From positions 248,001 through 312,000 of the forward strand of contig NZ_FXAY01000004.1 of NCBI RefSeq assembly GCF_900177685.1: a stretch of DNA of 64,000 nucleotides, given 5' to 3'. The first letter of the stretch is position 1. Each line of letters begins with the position of its first letter. This DNA is from Agreia pratensis. GTDB taxonomy: Bacteria; Actinomycetota; Actinomycetes; Actinomycetales; Microbacteriaceae. The notes below the pieces were generated by a model, which did no database searches, was not told the origin of the DNA, and worked only from the letters and a program-made list of their open reading frames with translations. This document shows, piece by piece, positions 37,363 to 44,441 of the stretch. The position numbers and the translations under genes were made by a program.

Positions 37363-38123
37363 TCTCGGAGTCGCCCGGCGAGCGGGCTGCAGACACCGGT
37401 GAGCCGTTCGCGGCAGCAGAGCCGTCGTGGTGGAGACGCAATCGGTGGTCGGTGCTGGCCCTTGCCGTCTTGCTGCCCGGAACGGTGATCGTCACCACGT
37501 CGAGCGAATGGTTCGACTATCAGAACCGCCTCTATTCGCATGCGGTGACGGTGCCCGACGGCGAGAGCGCGGTCTACGGCGGAGCCGAATTCCGAGTCCA
37601 CGACACAGTGCTCGTGCGCGGCGGAACGGAGGGTGGAGACGAACTCGAGCTCGACCCCGATATGGATCTCATCGTCGCCGTGCTGGACGTGACCCCTGGA
37701 AAAGGCTCCGTCGACTCGTGCGACCTCACGATCTCGGCGACGAGCCCGGGGCATCCTGAGAAGCGCGCCTGGAACGCGAACGTCGATCTCCCTCGTAAAT
37801 TTCCCCCGACCGGCGATGCTCAGACGACCTGCTCAGACTCGCAGGGGGAGCCGTATCGACTTGTCGTTGCGGCCACTATTCCGGGTGGTGCGGCAGAGTC
37901 GAAGTCATGGGTGCACATCGAGAAACTCGGCCTCGCACCGGATTACCTCGAGCTGGAGCTTTCGCCGTCGGCCGTCTCCAGCGCATCGACGTCGTCAGAC
38001 ATGTCGTCGAGCGCTACATCTGCGGCTCGGCGCGACGACCTCAGACAGAAGTCGAACGCGACCGCAAGCAGGCTGATGCGAACCGGCTCGACGAGCAAGT
38101 CGATCACGAACCCGATGGGCTGA
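37359..38123 (+). CDS. Surface protein C of a three-gene operon; C-terminus overlaps an antisense gene
   Basis: The 254-residue protein has a cytoplasmic N-terminus with SWWRRNRWSVL, one span (LALAVLLPGTVIVTTSS) and an ectodomain with two cysteines (SVDSCDLTISATSPG and TTCSDSQGEPYRLVVAA) that could form a disulphide. The start GTG 37359 has GAGGAGAAGG upstream and overlaps gene B. The last 60 residues, a low-complexity Ser/Ala/Thr tail, lie antisense to the end of the membrane-protein gene below over 181 bases. The recognisable fold ends near residue 195, so the tail may simply be read-through to the first available stop. Confidence 0.78.
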   Translation: MISESPGERAADTGEPFAAAEPSWWRRNRWSVLALAVLLPGTVIVTTSSEWFDYQNRLYSHAVTVPDGESAVYGGAEFRVHDTVLVRGGTEGGDELELDPDMDLIVAVLDVTPGKGSVDSCDLTISATSPGHPEKRAWNANVDLPRKFPPTGDAQTTCSDSQGEPYRLVVAATIPGGAAESKSWVHIEKLGLAPDYLELELSPSAVSSASTSSDMSSSATSAARRDDLRQKSNATASRLMRTGSTSKSITNPMG

Positions 38124-39220
38124 TCGGTCGCCATCCACCACGCGTACGGATGGGGACCGATCGCTGCATAGAGGCCGGCGAGGACCCAGTCTCCGACGCT
38201 GATCCAGAGGGCGTACGCGAAGACGTAGACGGCGAGAAAGACGATACCGCCCCGCAGGATGACCCGCGCACTCAGAAGCAAGGGCTTCGCGATCTCGATG
38301 GCGTCGTCGAACAGCGGGCGTGCGCGGCGAGCCAGACCAGCTGGAGCAGAGGCGAGGGTTGCTCCGAGGAGTGGGCCCCGCGGACGTGCGCGGCGCAGCT
38401 CGAGCCGCGAGGTCGTCAGTGAGCGCACATAGACGACGCCGGCGACGAGGAGCCATGCCAAAGCAAGGAATATGATCTCGCTGCTCGAGTTCCAGACCCA
38501 GGATGCGCCGTCCCACGCGAGTCTGAGGGTCACAGAATTCTCGACCAGCGTCTGTCTCAGCTCATCGAGAGACCGGATGAATTGGCGGCTGTCGATCCAC
38601 GCGGGCACAACGCTGAAGAGGCTCGACAGCACATTGACCGCGATGAAGACCCAGACCGCTTCGAAATAGACCGTGATGATCGAGGTCCACGCCGGCAGCC
38701 GTGACCGCAGACGCTTGAGCGCGAATCGACCCGCGAAGGCGATGATGGCGACAGCTACCGAGGCCGGAGTTGCCGTGACCGCGAGCACCGTCGTCCCGGA
38801 GCCCGCATAGGTGAAGAAGTTGTCTGACTCGATGGCGAGTCCGGCGTACTTCAGCAGGTCCTGGCGCATCAGGTCCATCGTCGAGTACAGGGCGAAGAAG
38901 ACGAGCACGCTCGAGAGCAGAATGTCCCGGAATCCGAGGGCCGTCTCCTCGACGGAGTCGTCGGTGACGTTGCCCTTCGCGAGCCGTGTGAAGGCCGGCA
39001 TGGAGTCGCGGAGAACGAGGAACATGCCGATGTACGACACCAACCTGGCAAGGACGGCGATCGGCAGAACAAGAAGGCCCAGAGTCGCGTCGATCGCTCC
39101 GAGTTCGGCGGCGATGCGGATGACCACCCAGCGCACGATCCAGCCGCCGAGGAACCAGACCAGCAGCAATGGCCAGGTGCGGCCCGCGAGCCTGAGCACT
39201 TCGCGGATCGTCGACCTCAT
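37943..39220 (-). CDS. Multi-span membrane protein of unknown function
   Basis: The 425-residue protein has about eight hydrophobic segments (for example TWPLLLVWFLGGWIVRWVVI, LVLPIAVLARLVSYIGMFLV and GIVFLAVYVFAYALWISVGD) and a Ser/Asp-rich C-terminal tail. I recognise no family. The start is ATG 39220, 6 bases after a TACGAT hexamer; the open frame continues upstream over the divergent PHP gene's promoter and start and is not credible there. It converges with, and overlaps, surface protein C. The conserved-looking hydrophobic core ends near residue 400, before the overlap. Confidence 0.8.
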   Translation of the reverse strand: MRSTIREVLRLAGRTWPLLLVWFLGGWIVRWVVIRIAAELGAIDATLGLLVLPIAVLARLVSYIGMFLVLRDSMPAFTRLAKGNVTDDSVEETALGFRDILLSSVLVFFALYSTMDLMRQDLLKYAGLAIESDNFFTYAGSGTTVLAVTATPASVAVAIIAFAGRFALKRLRSRLPAWTSIITVYFEAVWVFIAVNVLSSLFSVVPAWIDSRQFIRSLDELRQTLVENSVTLRLAWDGASWVWNSSSEIIFLALAWLLVAGVVYVRSLTTSRLELRRARPRGPLLGATLASAPAGLARRARPLFDDAIEIAKPLLLSARVILRGGIVFLAVYVFAYALWISVGDWVLAGLYAAIGPHPYAWWMATDQPIGFVIDLLVEPVRISLLAVAFDFCLRSSRRAADVALDDMSDDVDALETADGESSSSR

Positions 39221-39226
39221 GCGCTC

Positions 39227-39232
39227 ATCGTA
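39227..39232 (-). promoter_or_regulatory. -10 hexamer, leaderless promoter
   Basis: TACGAT on the minus strand ends 6 bases before ATG 39220. An identical TACGAT serves the divergent gene. Confidence 0.5.
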
Positions 39233-39260
39233 GCGGCGAGTCTCGCGGTGCTCGAACTCG

Positions 39261-39266
39261 TACGAT
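39261..39266 (+). promoter_or_regulatory. -10 hexamer, leaderless promoter
   Basis: TACGAT lies 6 bases before ATG 39273. Confidence 0.5.
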
Positions 39267-39272
39267 GGGCAG

Positions 39273-40142
39273 ATGGCATCCGTATTCCCTCCAGGGCCGA
39301 TCGATCTGCACACGCACTCCAGTGCCTCGGATGGAACCGAGACGCCCGCCAAGCTCGTTCGTGCGGCTGCCGAAGCGGGCCTGGGTACCGTCGCCATCAC
39401 CGATCATGATTCGACGGCAGGCTGGGAGTCGGCCTCCGCCGAGGCGCGACGTGCGGGAATCGCTCTGATTCCCGGTATGGAGCTGTCGACCCGCCGAGGC
39501 CGGGCGAGCATCCACATGCTCGCGTACCTGTTCGATCCCAACAGCGCCGGACTGGTCGCCGAGTCCGCTCGCATCCGATCTGCCCGGCTCACCCGAGCGG
39601 AAGACATGGTGCAGGCCATCGCCGCCGACTACGACCTCAGCTGGGACGACGTTCTCGCGCAGACGCAGGACGGAGCGACCGTGGGGCGGCCGCACATCGC
39701 CGACGCCTTGGTGGCCAAGGGGCATTCGCTGACGAGAAGCGACGCCTTCGCCGGAATCCTGCATTGGCGGGCAGGGTATTACCTGCCGCACTACGCTCCC
39801 GATCCGTTGACGGGCGTGGAGCTCATCGTCGCGGCGGGCGGGGTACCGGTGATCGCGCATCCAGCCACGCGCGGGCGCGACGGTGTCGTGAGCGAGGGGG
39901 AGCTCTCCCGTCTCGTCGACGCGGGTCTGTTCGGCCTCGAGATCGACCACAGAGAGAACACGGAAGACGGCAAGGCTCGGCTAAGAGAGCTTGCCGCCAA
40001 GTTCGACCTGGCGGTCACGGGCTCGAGTGACTACCACGGCGAAGGCAAGCCCAACCGGCTCGCGGAGAACCAGACGTCGCCCGAGGTGCTCGAACGACTC
40101 GTCGAGCGCAGCACGGGCTGGAAGCCCGTGCTGCCCGACTGA
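39273..40142 (+). CDS. PHP-domain phosphoesterase (RnaAM/TrpH-like)
   Basis: This cytosolic metal-dependent phosphoesterase has 289 residues. The N-terminal PHP motif is IDLHTHSSASDGTETP. TVAITDHDSTAGW supplies motif II, PGMELSTRRG motif III, and GSSDYHGEGK near the C-terminus the last metal ligands. Characterised members of this subfamily dephosphorylate 3',5'-nucleotide bisphosphates or trim RNA 5' ends. The gene is monocistronic and convergent with the DEAD-box helicase gene. Confidence 0.92.
   Translation: MASVFPPGPIDLHTHSSASDGTETPAKLVRAAAEAGLGTVAITDHDSTAGWESASAEARRAGIALIPGMELSTRRGRASIHMLAYLFDPNSAGLVAESARIRSARLTRAEDMVQAIAADYDLSWDDVLAQTQDGATVGRPHIADALVAKGHSLTRSDAFAGILHWRAGYYLPHYAPDPLTGVELIVAAGGVPVIAHPATRGRDGVVSEGELSRLVDAGLFGLEIDHRENTEDGKARLRELAAKFDLAVTGSSDYHGEGKPNRLAENQTSPEVLERLVERSTGWKPVLPD
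40109..40133. terminator. Hairpin overlapping the end of the PHP gene
   Basis: CAGCACGGGCT (40109-40119), loop GGA, and AGCCCGTGCTG (40123-40133) form a perfect 11-bp stem inside the last codons, near the end of the convergent helicase gene. There is no U-tract. Confidence 0.4.
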
Positions 40143-40154
40143 CGTCTGCGCGTT

Positions 40155-41582
40155 CTACTCGGCAGCGCGCGGCGTGCGGCGGCGCGTGCGACGGCGAGGC
40201 GCGCTGTTACCGTCGTGGTGCTCCGGACCGGTGCCCGTGTGGGTTCCGGCGCCGTCGGCCGACGTCGTACGAGGAGCGTTCGCCGTACCCGACTCGGTGC
40301 CGGCCGAACGCGGTGCACGCGAGCGTGTGCGCGGGGGACGAGAGTCGCCCGAGCCACGCGGGGCGCGGTCTGCGCTCGGCGCATCCGCTTTCGGCGAAGC
40401 AGGCCGCAGGCGGCCCTTGGTGCCGGCCGGGATGTTCAGGTCGGAGAAGAGGTGCGGGCTCGACGAGTAGGTCTCGGTGGGCTCCGGCTGGCCGAACTCG
40501 AGGGCGCGGTTGATGAGGGCCCACTTGTGCAGGTCGTCCCAGTCCACGAACGTCACGGCGATTCCGGTCTTGCCGGCACGGCCCGTGCGGCCGACGCGGT
40601 GCAGGTACGCCTTCTCGTCTTCGGGGATCGTGTGGTTGATGACGTGAGTCACGTCGAGCACATCGATGCCGCGTGCGGCCACGTCGGTGGCGATGAGGAT
40701 GTCTTTCTTGCCCGCCTTGAACGCGGCCATCGCGCGCTCGCGCTGCTCCTGGTTCAGATCGCCGTGCACCGCCGCCGCGTTGAAGCCGCGATCGTTGAGT
40801 TCTTCGACGAGCTTCGCCGCAGCCCGCTTGGTGCGGGTGAAGATGACGGTCTTGCCGCGACCCTCGGCCTGAAGGATGCGGGCGATGACCTCGTCCTTGT
40901 CCATGTTGTGAGCGCGGTAGATGAGGTGGTTGATCTGCGCCTGAACCTGGCCCTCATCGGGATCGGTGGCGCGGATGTGGATGGGCTTCGACATGAACCG
41001 TCGCGCCAGGGCCACGATCGGCCCGGGCATGGTCGCGGAGAAGAGCATCGTGTGTCGCGTGGCCGGAGTCTGGGCGAAGAGCTTCTCGATGTCGGCGAGG
41101 AATCCGAGGTCGAGCATCTTGTCGGCCTCGTCGAGCACCATCTCGCGCACGTTCGCGAGGTTCAGCAGGCGCTGGCCTGCGAGGTCGAGGAGTCGTCCGG
41201 GGGTGCCGACGACGATCTGCGCGCCCGCCTTCAGCTGTTCGATCTGGCCTTCGTAGGCCTTGCCGCCGTAGATCGACACGATCGTCGTCGGGCGGTTCGA
41301 CGTGGCGAGCACGAGGTCTTCGGTCACCTGCACCGCGAGTTCGCGGGTGGGAACGACGACGAGCGCCTGCACGCCGTTCTCGGGGGTGAGCCCGAGGCGC
41401 TGGATGAGTGGCAGGCCGAACCCGAACGTCTTGCCGGTGCCCGTCTTGGCCTGGCCGATGATGTCCTGGCCGTCGAGGGCGAGGGGGATCGTCTGCGTCT
41501 GAATGGGGAACGGCTCGAGGATGCCCTTGCTTGCAAGCGCGTCGGCCATGTCCTGGTCGATGCCTAGATCGGTGAAAGTCAC
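40155..41582 (-). CDS. DEAD-box ATP-dependent RNA helicase (RhlE/CshA-like)
   Basis: This RNA helicase remodels structured RNA or ribosomal precursors. The 475-residue protein has the Q motif (GILEPFPIQTQTIPLAL), motif I AKTGTGKT, motif II VLDEADKM, motif III FSAT, motif V TDVAARGIDV and motif VI HRVGRTGRAG. A C-terminal tail rich in Arg, Pro and Ser ends RRRTRRRTPRAAE and probably binds RNA. I choose GTG 41582 because a GATAAT -10 at 41603-41608 would place the transcript start after the upstream ATG 41600. The 213-base gap to the divergent gene holds both promoters. Confidence 0.93.
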   Translation of the reverse strand: MTFTDLGIDQDMADALASKGILEPFPIQTQTIPLALDGQDIIGQAKTGTGKTFGFGLPLIQRLGLTPENGVQALVVVPTRELAVQVTEDLVLATSNRPTTIVSIYGGKAYEGQIEQLKAGAQIVVGTPGRLLDLAGQRLLNLANVREMVLDEADKMLDLGFLADIEKLFAQTPATRHTMLFSATMPGPIVALARRFMSKPIHIRATDPDEGQVQAQINHLIYRAHNMDKDEVIARILQAEGRGKTVIFTRTKRAAAKLVEELNDRGFNAAAVHGDLNQEQRERAMAAFKAGKKDILIATDVAARGIDVLDVTHVINHTIPEDEKAYLHRVGRTGRAGKTGIAVTFVDWDDLHKWALINRALEFGQPEPTETYSSSPHLFSDLNIPAGTKGRLRPASPKADAPSADRAPRGSGDSRPPRTRSRAPRSAGTESGTANAPRTTSADGAGTHTGTGPEHHDGNSAPRRRTRRRTPRAAE

Positions 41583-41602
41583 TGTGTGATGCCCTGTCAT
41601 GA

Positions 41603-41608
41603 ATTATC
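41603..41608 (-). promoter_or_regulatory. -10 hexamer of the DEAD-box helicase gene
   Basis: GATAAT on the minus strand is followed by a short leader with AGGG about nine bases before GTG 41582. The rest of 41609-41800 shows no gene and no other clear element. Confidence 0.4.
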
Positions 41609-41800
41609 GGGCTACGCCGCTGAGGAGAGTGGTCGCGGAGGCAATCGAGACCGAAGTGGTCCGTTCCCTGCACGTCGAAGGCCGGCGATGGCGCCTGGCG
41701 GGCGGCGTAGACGCCCCGATTCGTGTCAGGGCATCCCCGAGTTTACTGGATCGACACGATTAAGGGGGCGCCTGGTCCGTTGACGGGCGCGCCGCGCCGC

Positions 41801-41806
41801 TAGGCT
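41801..41806 (+). promoter_or_regulatory. -10 hexamer of the MiaE_2 gene, leaderless promoter
   Basis: TAGGCT lies 7 bases before GTG 41814. TTGACG at 41780-41785 is a -35 candidate with a short 15-base spacer. Confidence 0.45.
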
Positions 41807-41813
41807 AACGAGG

Positions 41814-42527
41814 GTGTTCACGTTTCGCCGGCCCAAGGTGCGCCTCGAGGTGCCCCGCCTGAAGCCCCGCGGAGAGGCCGTGCAATTACCGCGCGTGAAT
41901 CTGGCCGAGCTCACCCCCGCGCTGCTTCCCTATCTGGGTCAGGCCGCGTATATCCAGCTTTCGCTGTTCGAATCGCTGTCGCGCATCGTGACCCAGGCGC
42001 CCACCGTGGCGCACAAGGAGTCGCTCGGCCCGGCCGCCGGCCAGGCGCTCGACAAGCACGAGCGGCTCGTCGCCGAGATCCGCCGACACGTCGCGGATCC
42101 AGCGGTCATCATGCAGCCGTTCGCCCCCGCCATCGACCACTATCGCGAAGTCGTCGCGGGAGAGACATGGCACGAAGCTCTGACGAGCCTCTACGTCAGC
42201 GCCGGCATTCTCGACGACTTCTTCATCCACCTCGCAGCGGGGCTCGAGAACGGTTCTGGCCCGCGCATGGTCCAAATCCTCGATGCCGAGAGCGGTCGTC
42301 AGGCCATCGCCACCATCGTGGCCGAGGGCATCGCGAACGATCCGAAGCTCGGGTCTCACCTTGCCATGTGGGGTCGTCGGGTCGTCGGAGACACTCTTCT
42401 GGTCGCGCGTTCCGCGATTCACCACACCGACAACCGCAACTCAGACGAGCAGCGCATAGAGCCGGTGTTCACCGAGGTCATCGCTGCGCATACCCGCCGC
42501 ATGGACGGGCTCGGACTCACAGCCTGA
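41814..42527 (+). CDS. Ferritin-like MiaE_2 domain protein
   Basis: The 237-residue protein is a four-helix ferritin-like protein of the group called MiaE-like (MiaE_2) in Actinobacteria. Candidate metal ligands are the helix pairs QLSLFESLSR, ALDKHERLVAEIRRH, YREVVAGETWHEAL and ILDAESGRQAIATIVAE, containing Glu and ExxH-type residues. Despite the name, hydroxylation of tRNA is unproven. The gene sits between the DEAD-box helicase and the DUF3107 gene, as in M. tuberculosis (Rv3208A-Rv3211 region). It overlaps the convergent kynureninase by 11 bases. Confidence 0.85.
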   Translation: MFTFRRPKVRLEVPRLKPRGEAVQLPRVNLAELTPALLPYLGQAAYIQLSLFESLSRIVTQAPTVAHKESLGPAAGQALDKHERLVAEIRRHVADPAVIMQPFAPAIDHYREVVAGETWHEALTSLYVSAGILDDFFIHLAAGLENGSGPRMVQILDAESGRQAIATIVAEGIANDPKLGSHLAMWGRRVVGDTLLVARSAIHHTDNRNSDEQRIEPVFTEVIAAHTRRMDGLGLTA

Positions 42528-43737
42528 CGAGCTGCTCTCGCACGGCCTCGAGGCCGTTCCAGAGCTCGACGTGACTCGTCGATAGTGGCGACAGTCCCAG
42601 ACGCATGCCGTGAGGTGCGCGGAAGTCGGGAATGACGCCACGGCGCCACAGCTCGGCGGTGATCTGTTTGAACGCCGGATGCTCGATGGTCACGTGGCTG
42701 CCCCGGCGCTCGGCCTCTCGCGGGGTCGCTAGCTCGACAGCCCAGGATGCGGGCCAGTCGTCGACGGCCTCGACGGCGAACCGGGTGAGGGTCTCCGATT
42801 TAGCGCGGATCGCCTCCATTCCCACCTCAGCGATGAGATCGACCATGTCGCGGAGTGCCTGCATGCCGACGATCGACGGCGTGCCACTCAGGAATCGCCG
42901 CATGCCGGGGGCGGGGGAGTATCCGGGACCCATGTCGAACGGTGCCGCGTGGCCCATCCAGCCCTGGATCGGCTGCGACAGCTGGTTCTGGAGGTCACGG
43001 CGGACATAGACGAACGCCGGCGACCCAGGACCGCCGTTCAGGTACTTGTAGGTGCAGCCGACGGCGATGTCGACGCCCCACTCATCGAGTTCGATCGGCA
43101 CGCTCGCGACCGAGTGGCAGACATCCCACAGCACCAAAGCGCCGGAATCGTGGGCGATCGCCGTGAGTGCGGGCACATCGGCGAGGAACCCCGATCGGTA
43201 GGCGACGTGAGAGAGGAGCACCAGCGCGGTCTTCGCGCCGACCACAGCCTCGAGTTCAGCGGGCGATACCCCACCGCGAGTGTCGGATTCGATCCATCGG
43301 AGCTCGAGGCCGCGCTCGGCCGCGATGCCCTCGACGAGATAACGGTCTGTCGGAAAGTTGTCGGTGTCGACGACGATCTCGGTGCGCCCGGGCCGCGCAT
43401 CGACTGCAGCGCGGATGAGCTTGTACAGCAGGACCGTGGTCGAGTCTCCGACGGCCACCTGGCCGGCTGCCGCGCCCAGGGTGATCGCACCGATGCGGTC
43501 TCCGAGGCTGAGAGGAAGGTCGAACCACTCCTCGTCCCACCCTCGAATCAACCGGGAGCCCCAGGCATCCGATGCGAACGACGCGAGCCGCGCCGCGCTG
43601 GCGCGGAGTGGGCGGCCGAGGGAATTGCCGTCGAGATAGGCGGAGACGCTCGGGTCATCGGAACCGATGAAGAGCTCGCGGCGCGACGCTAGAGGGTCGC
43701 GGGCGTCGAGCTCTTCGGCCTCGACGAGGGATGCCAC
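42517..43737 (-). CDS. kynU: Kynureninase
   Basis: KynU is a PLP enzyme that cleaves kynurenine or 3-hydroxykynurenine to (hydroxy)anthranilate and alanine. The 406-residue protein shows YLDGNSLGRPL, the Asp of WDVCHSVASVPIELD, and the PLP-lysine motif GCTYKYLNGGPGSPAFVYV (Lys at about residue 231). GWMGHAAPFDM and APHGMRLGLSPLSTSHVELW follow. The GTG start at 43737 lies 4 bases after the stop of the upstream membrane-protein gene; the longer frame to 43800 overlaps that gene. No tryptophan dioxygenase or kynurenine hydroxylase gene is nearby, so its pathway is incomplete locally. Confidence 0.92.
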   Translation of the reverse strand: MASLVEAEELDARDPLASRRELFIGSDDPSVSAYLDGNSLGRPLRASAARLASFASDAWGSRLIRGWDEEWFDLPLSLGDRIGAITLGAAAGQVAVGDSTTVLLYKLIRAAVDARPGRTEIVVDTDNFPTDRYLVEGIAAERGLELRWIESDTRGGVSPAELEAVVGAKTALVLLSHVAYRSGFLADVPALTAIAHDSGALVLWDVCHSVASVPIELDEWGVDIAVGCTYKYLNGGPGSPAFVYVRRDLQNQLSQPIQGWMGHAAPFDMGPGYSPAPGMRRFLSGTPSIVGMQALRDMVDLIAEVGMEAIRAKSETLTRFAVEAVDDWPASWAVELATPREAERRGSHVTIEHPAFKQITAELWRRGVIPDFRAPHGMRLGLSPLSTSHVELWNGLEAVREQLVRL

Positions 43738-43741
43738 CGGT

Positions 43742-44044
43742 TCAGTTCGCGGCGGATGGCGTGCGGAGCGCGTTGAATCGCGCGATATCGGCGCGCTCAC
43801 GAGAGCTACCGATCACGCGATCGACGATGCCGACGACCACGGCGGTCACCACGAGGCTGATCACCCAGATCCAGCCGCCATCCCACTTCAGACCTGCCCA
43901 TGTGAGGGCCACCCAGACGATGGCCGCCACCGCGGCACCGATGGACGGAACGAGCGCGACACCGTGATTTTCTCGGTGCGACAGGCTGTACCGCGCGACG
44001 AGACCGAGAATGGCGCCGCCGAGGGTGATGAAGAGCAGCTCCAT
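43742..44044 (-). CDS. Small three-span membrane protein of unknown function
   Basis: The 100-residue protein begins MELLFITLGGAILGLVARYS and has two further hydrophobic segments (ALVPSIGAAVAAIVWVALTW and GWIWVISLVVTAVVVGIVD). A short charged tail follows. It lies between the DUF3107 gene (4-base gap) and kynU (4-base gap), forming an operon. I choose ATG 44044, just after the DUF3107 stop; the frame continuing to 44143 is inside that gene. The function is unknown. Confidence 0.8.
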   Translation of the reverse strand: MELLFITLGGAILGLVARYSLSHRENHGVALVPSIGAAVAAIVWVALTWAGLKWDGGWIWVISLVVTAVVVGIVDRVIGSSRERADIARFNALRTPSAAN

Positions 44045-44048
44045 CGGG

Positions 44049-44273
44049 CTAGAGAACGAAGCCGACGCGTCGTGCCTCTTCTGCACCGATTTCGACATAG
44101 CTGAGTGTCGTCGCAGGAACGAGGTAGACGGTGCCTTTGACATCGGTCAGTGACAGGTGACCGGATGCTCCGCTCAGGACCTCTGCGACGGCCTTCTCGA
44201 TGTCGGCCGGTGACTGGCTCGACTCGAAGCTGATTTCGCGGGGGGAGTGTGCAATGCCGATTCGAATATCCAC
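44049..44273 (-). CDS. DUF3107 small conserved protein
   Basis: The 74-residue protein (MDIRIGIAHSPREISFESSQ at its start, ending EEARRVGFVL) is the conserved actinobacterial DUF3107 family, with an alpha/beta fold. The M. tuberculosis member is Rv3208A (TB9.4). It starts at GTG 44273 with AAAGG upstream. It is divergent from adnA and is the first gene of a three-gene operon ending in kynU. The molecular function is not known. Confidence 0.92.
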   Translation of the reverse strand: MDIRIGIAHSPREISFESSQSPADIEKAVAEVLSGASGHLSLTDVKGTVYLVPATTLSYVEIGAEEARRVGFVL

Positions 44274-44428
44274 CAGGACTACCTTTCACAAGTGCTGCGG
44301 CCCACTCTGGGGCCATGCGTCCAGATTAGGACAGAATCGCGAGCCGTCACGCCGATCCGAGGCTACGGCGACTCGCCGAGAGCGAACAGGCTCGGCGCCC
44401 AGATACCAACGGTGTCAGTGGCACACGT

Positions 44429-44434
44429 TAGCTT
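44429..44434 (+). promoter_or_regulatory. -10 hexamer of adnA, leaderless promoter
   Basis: TAGCTT lies 7 bases before GTG 44442 and decides the adnA start. Confidence 0.45.
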
Positions 44435-44441
44435 TGCTCTC

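Noticed and set aside
41798-41812. TAGGCTAAC core resembling a DtxR box before the ferritin-like gene
   Set aside because: Only the central bases match; the outer half-sites do not (about 10-11 of 19). The same bases are better explained as a leaderless -10 hexamer.
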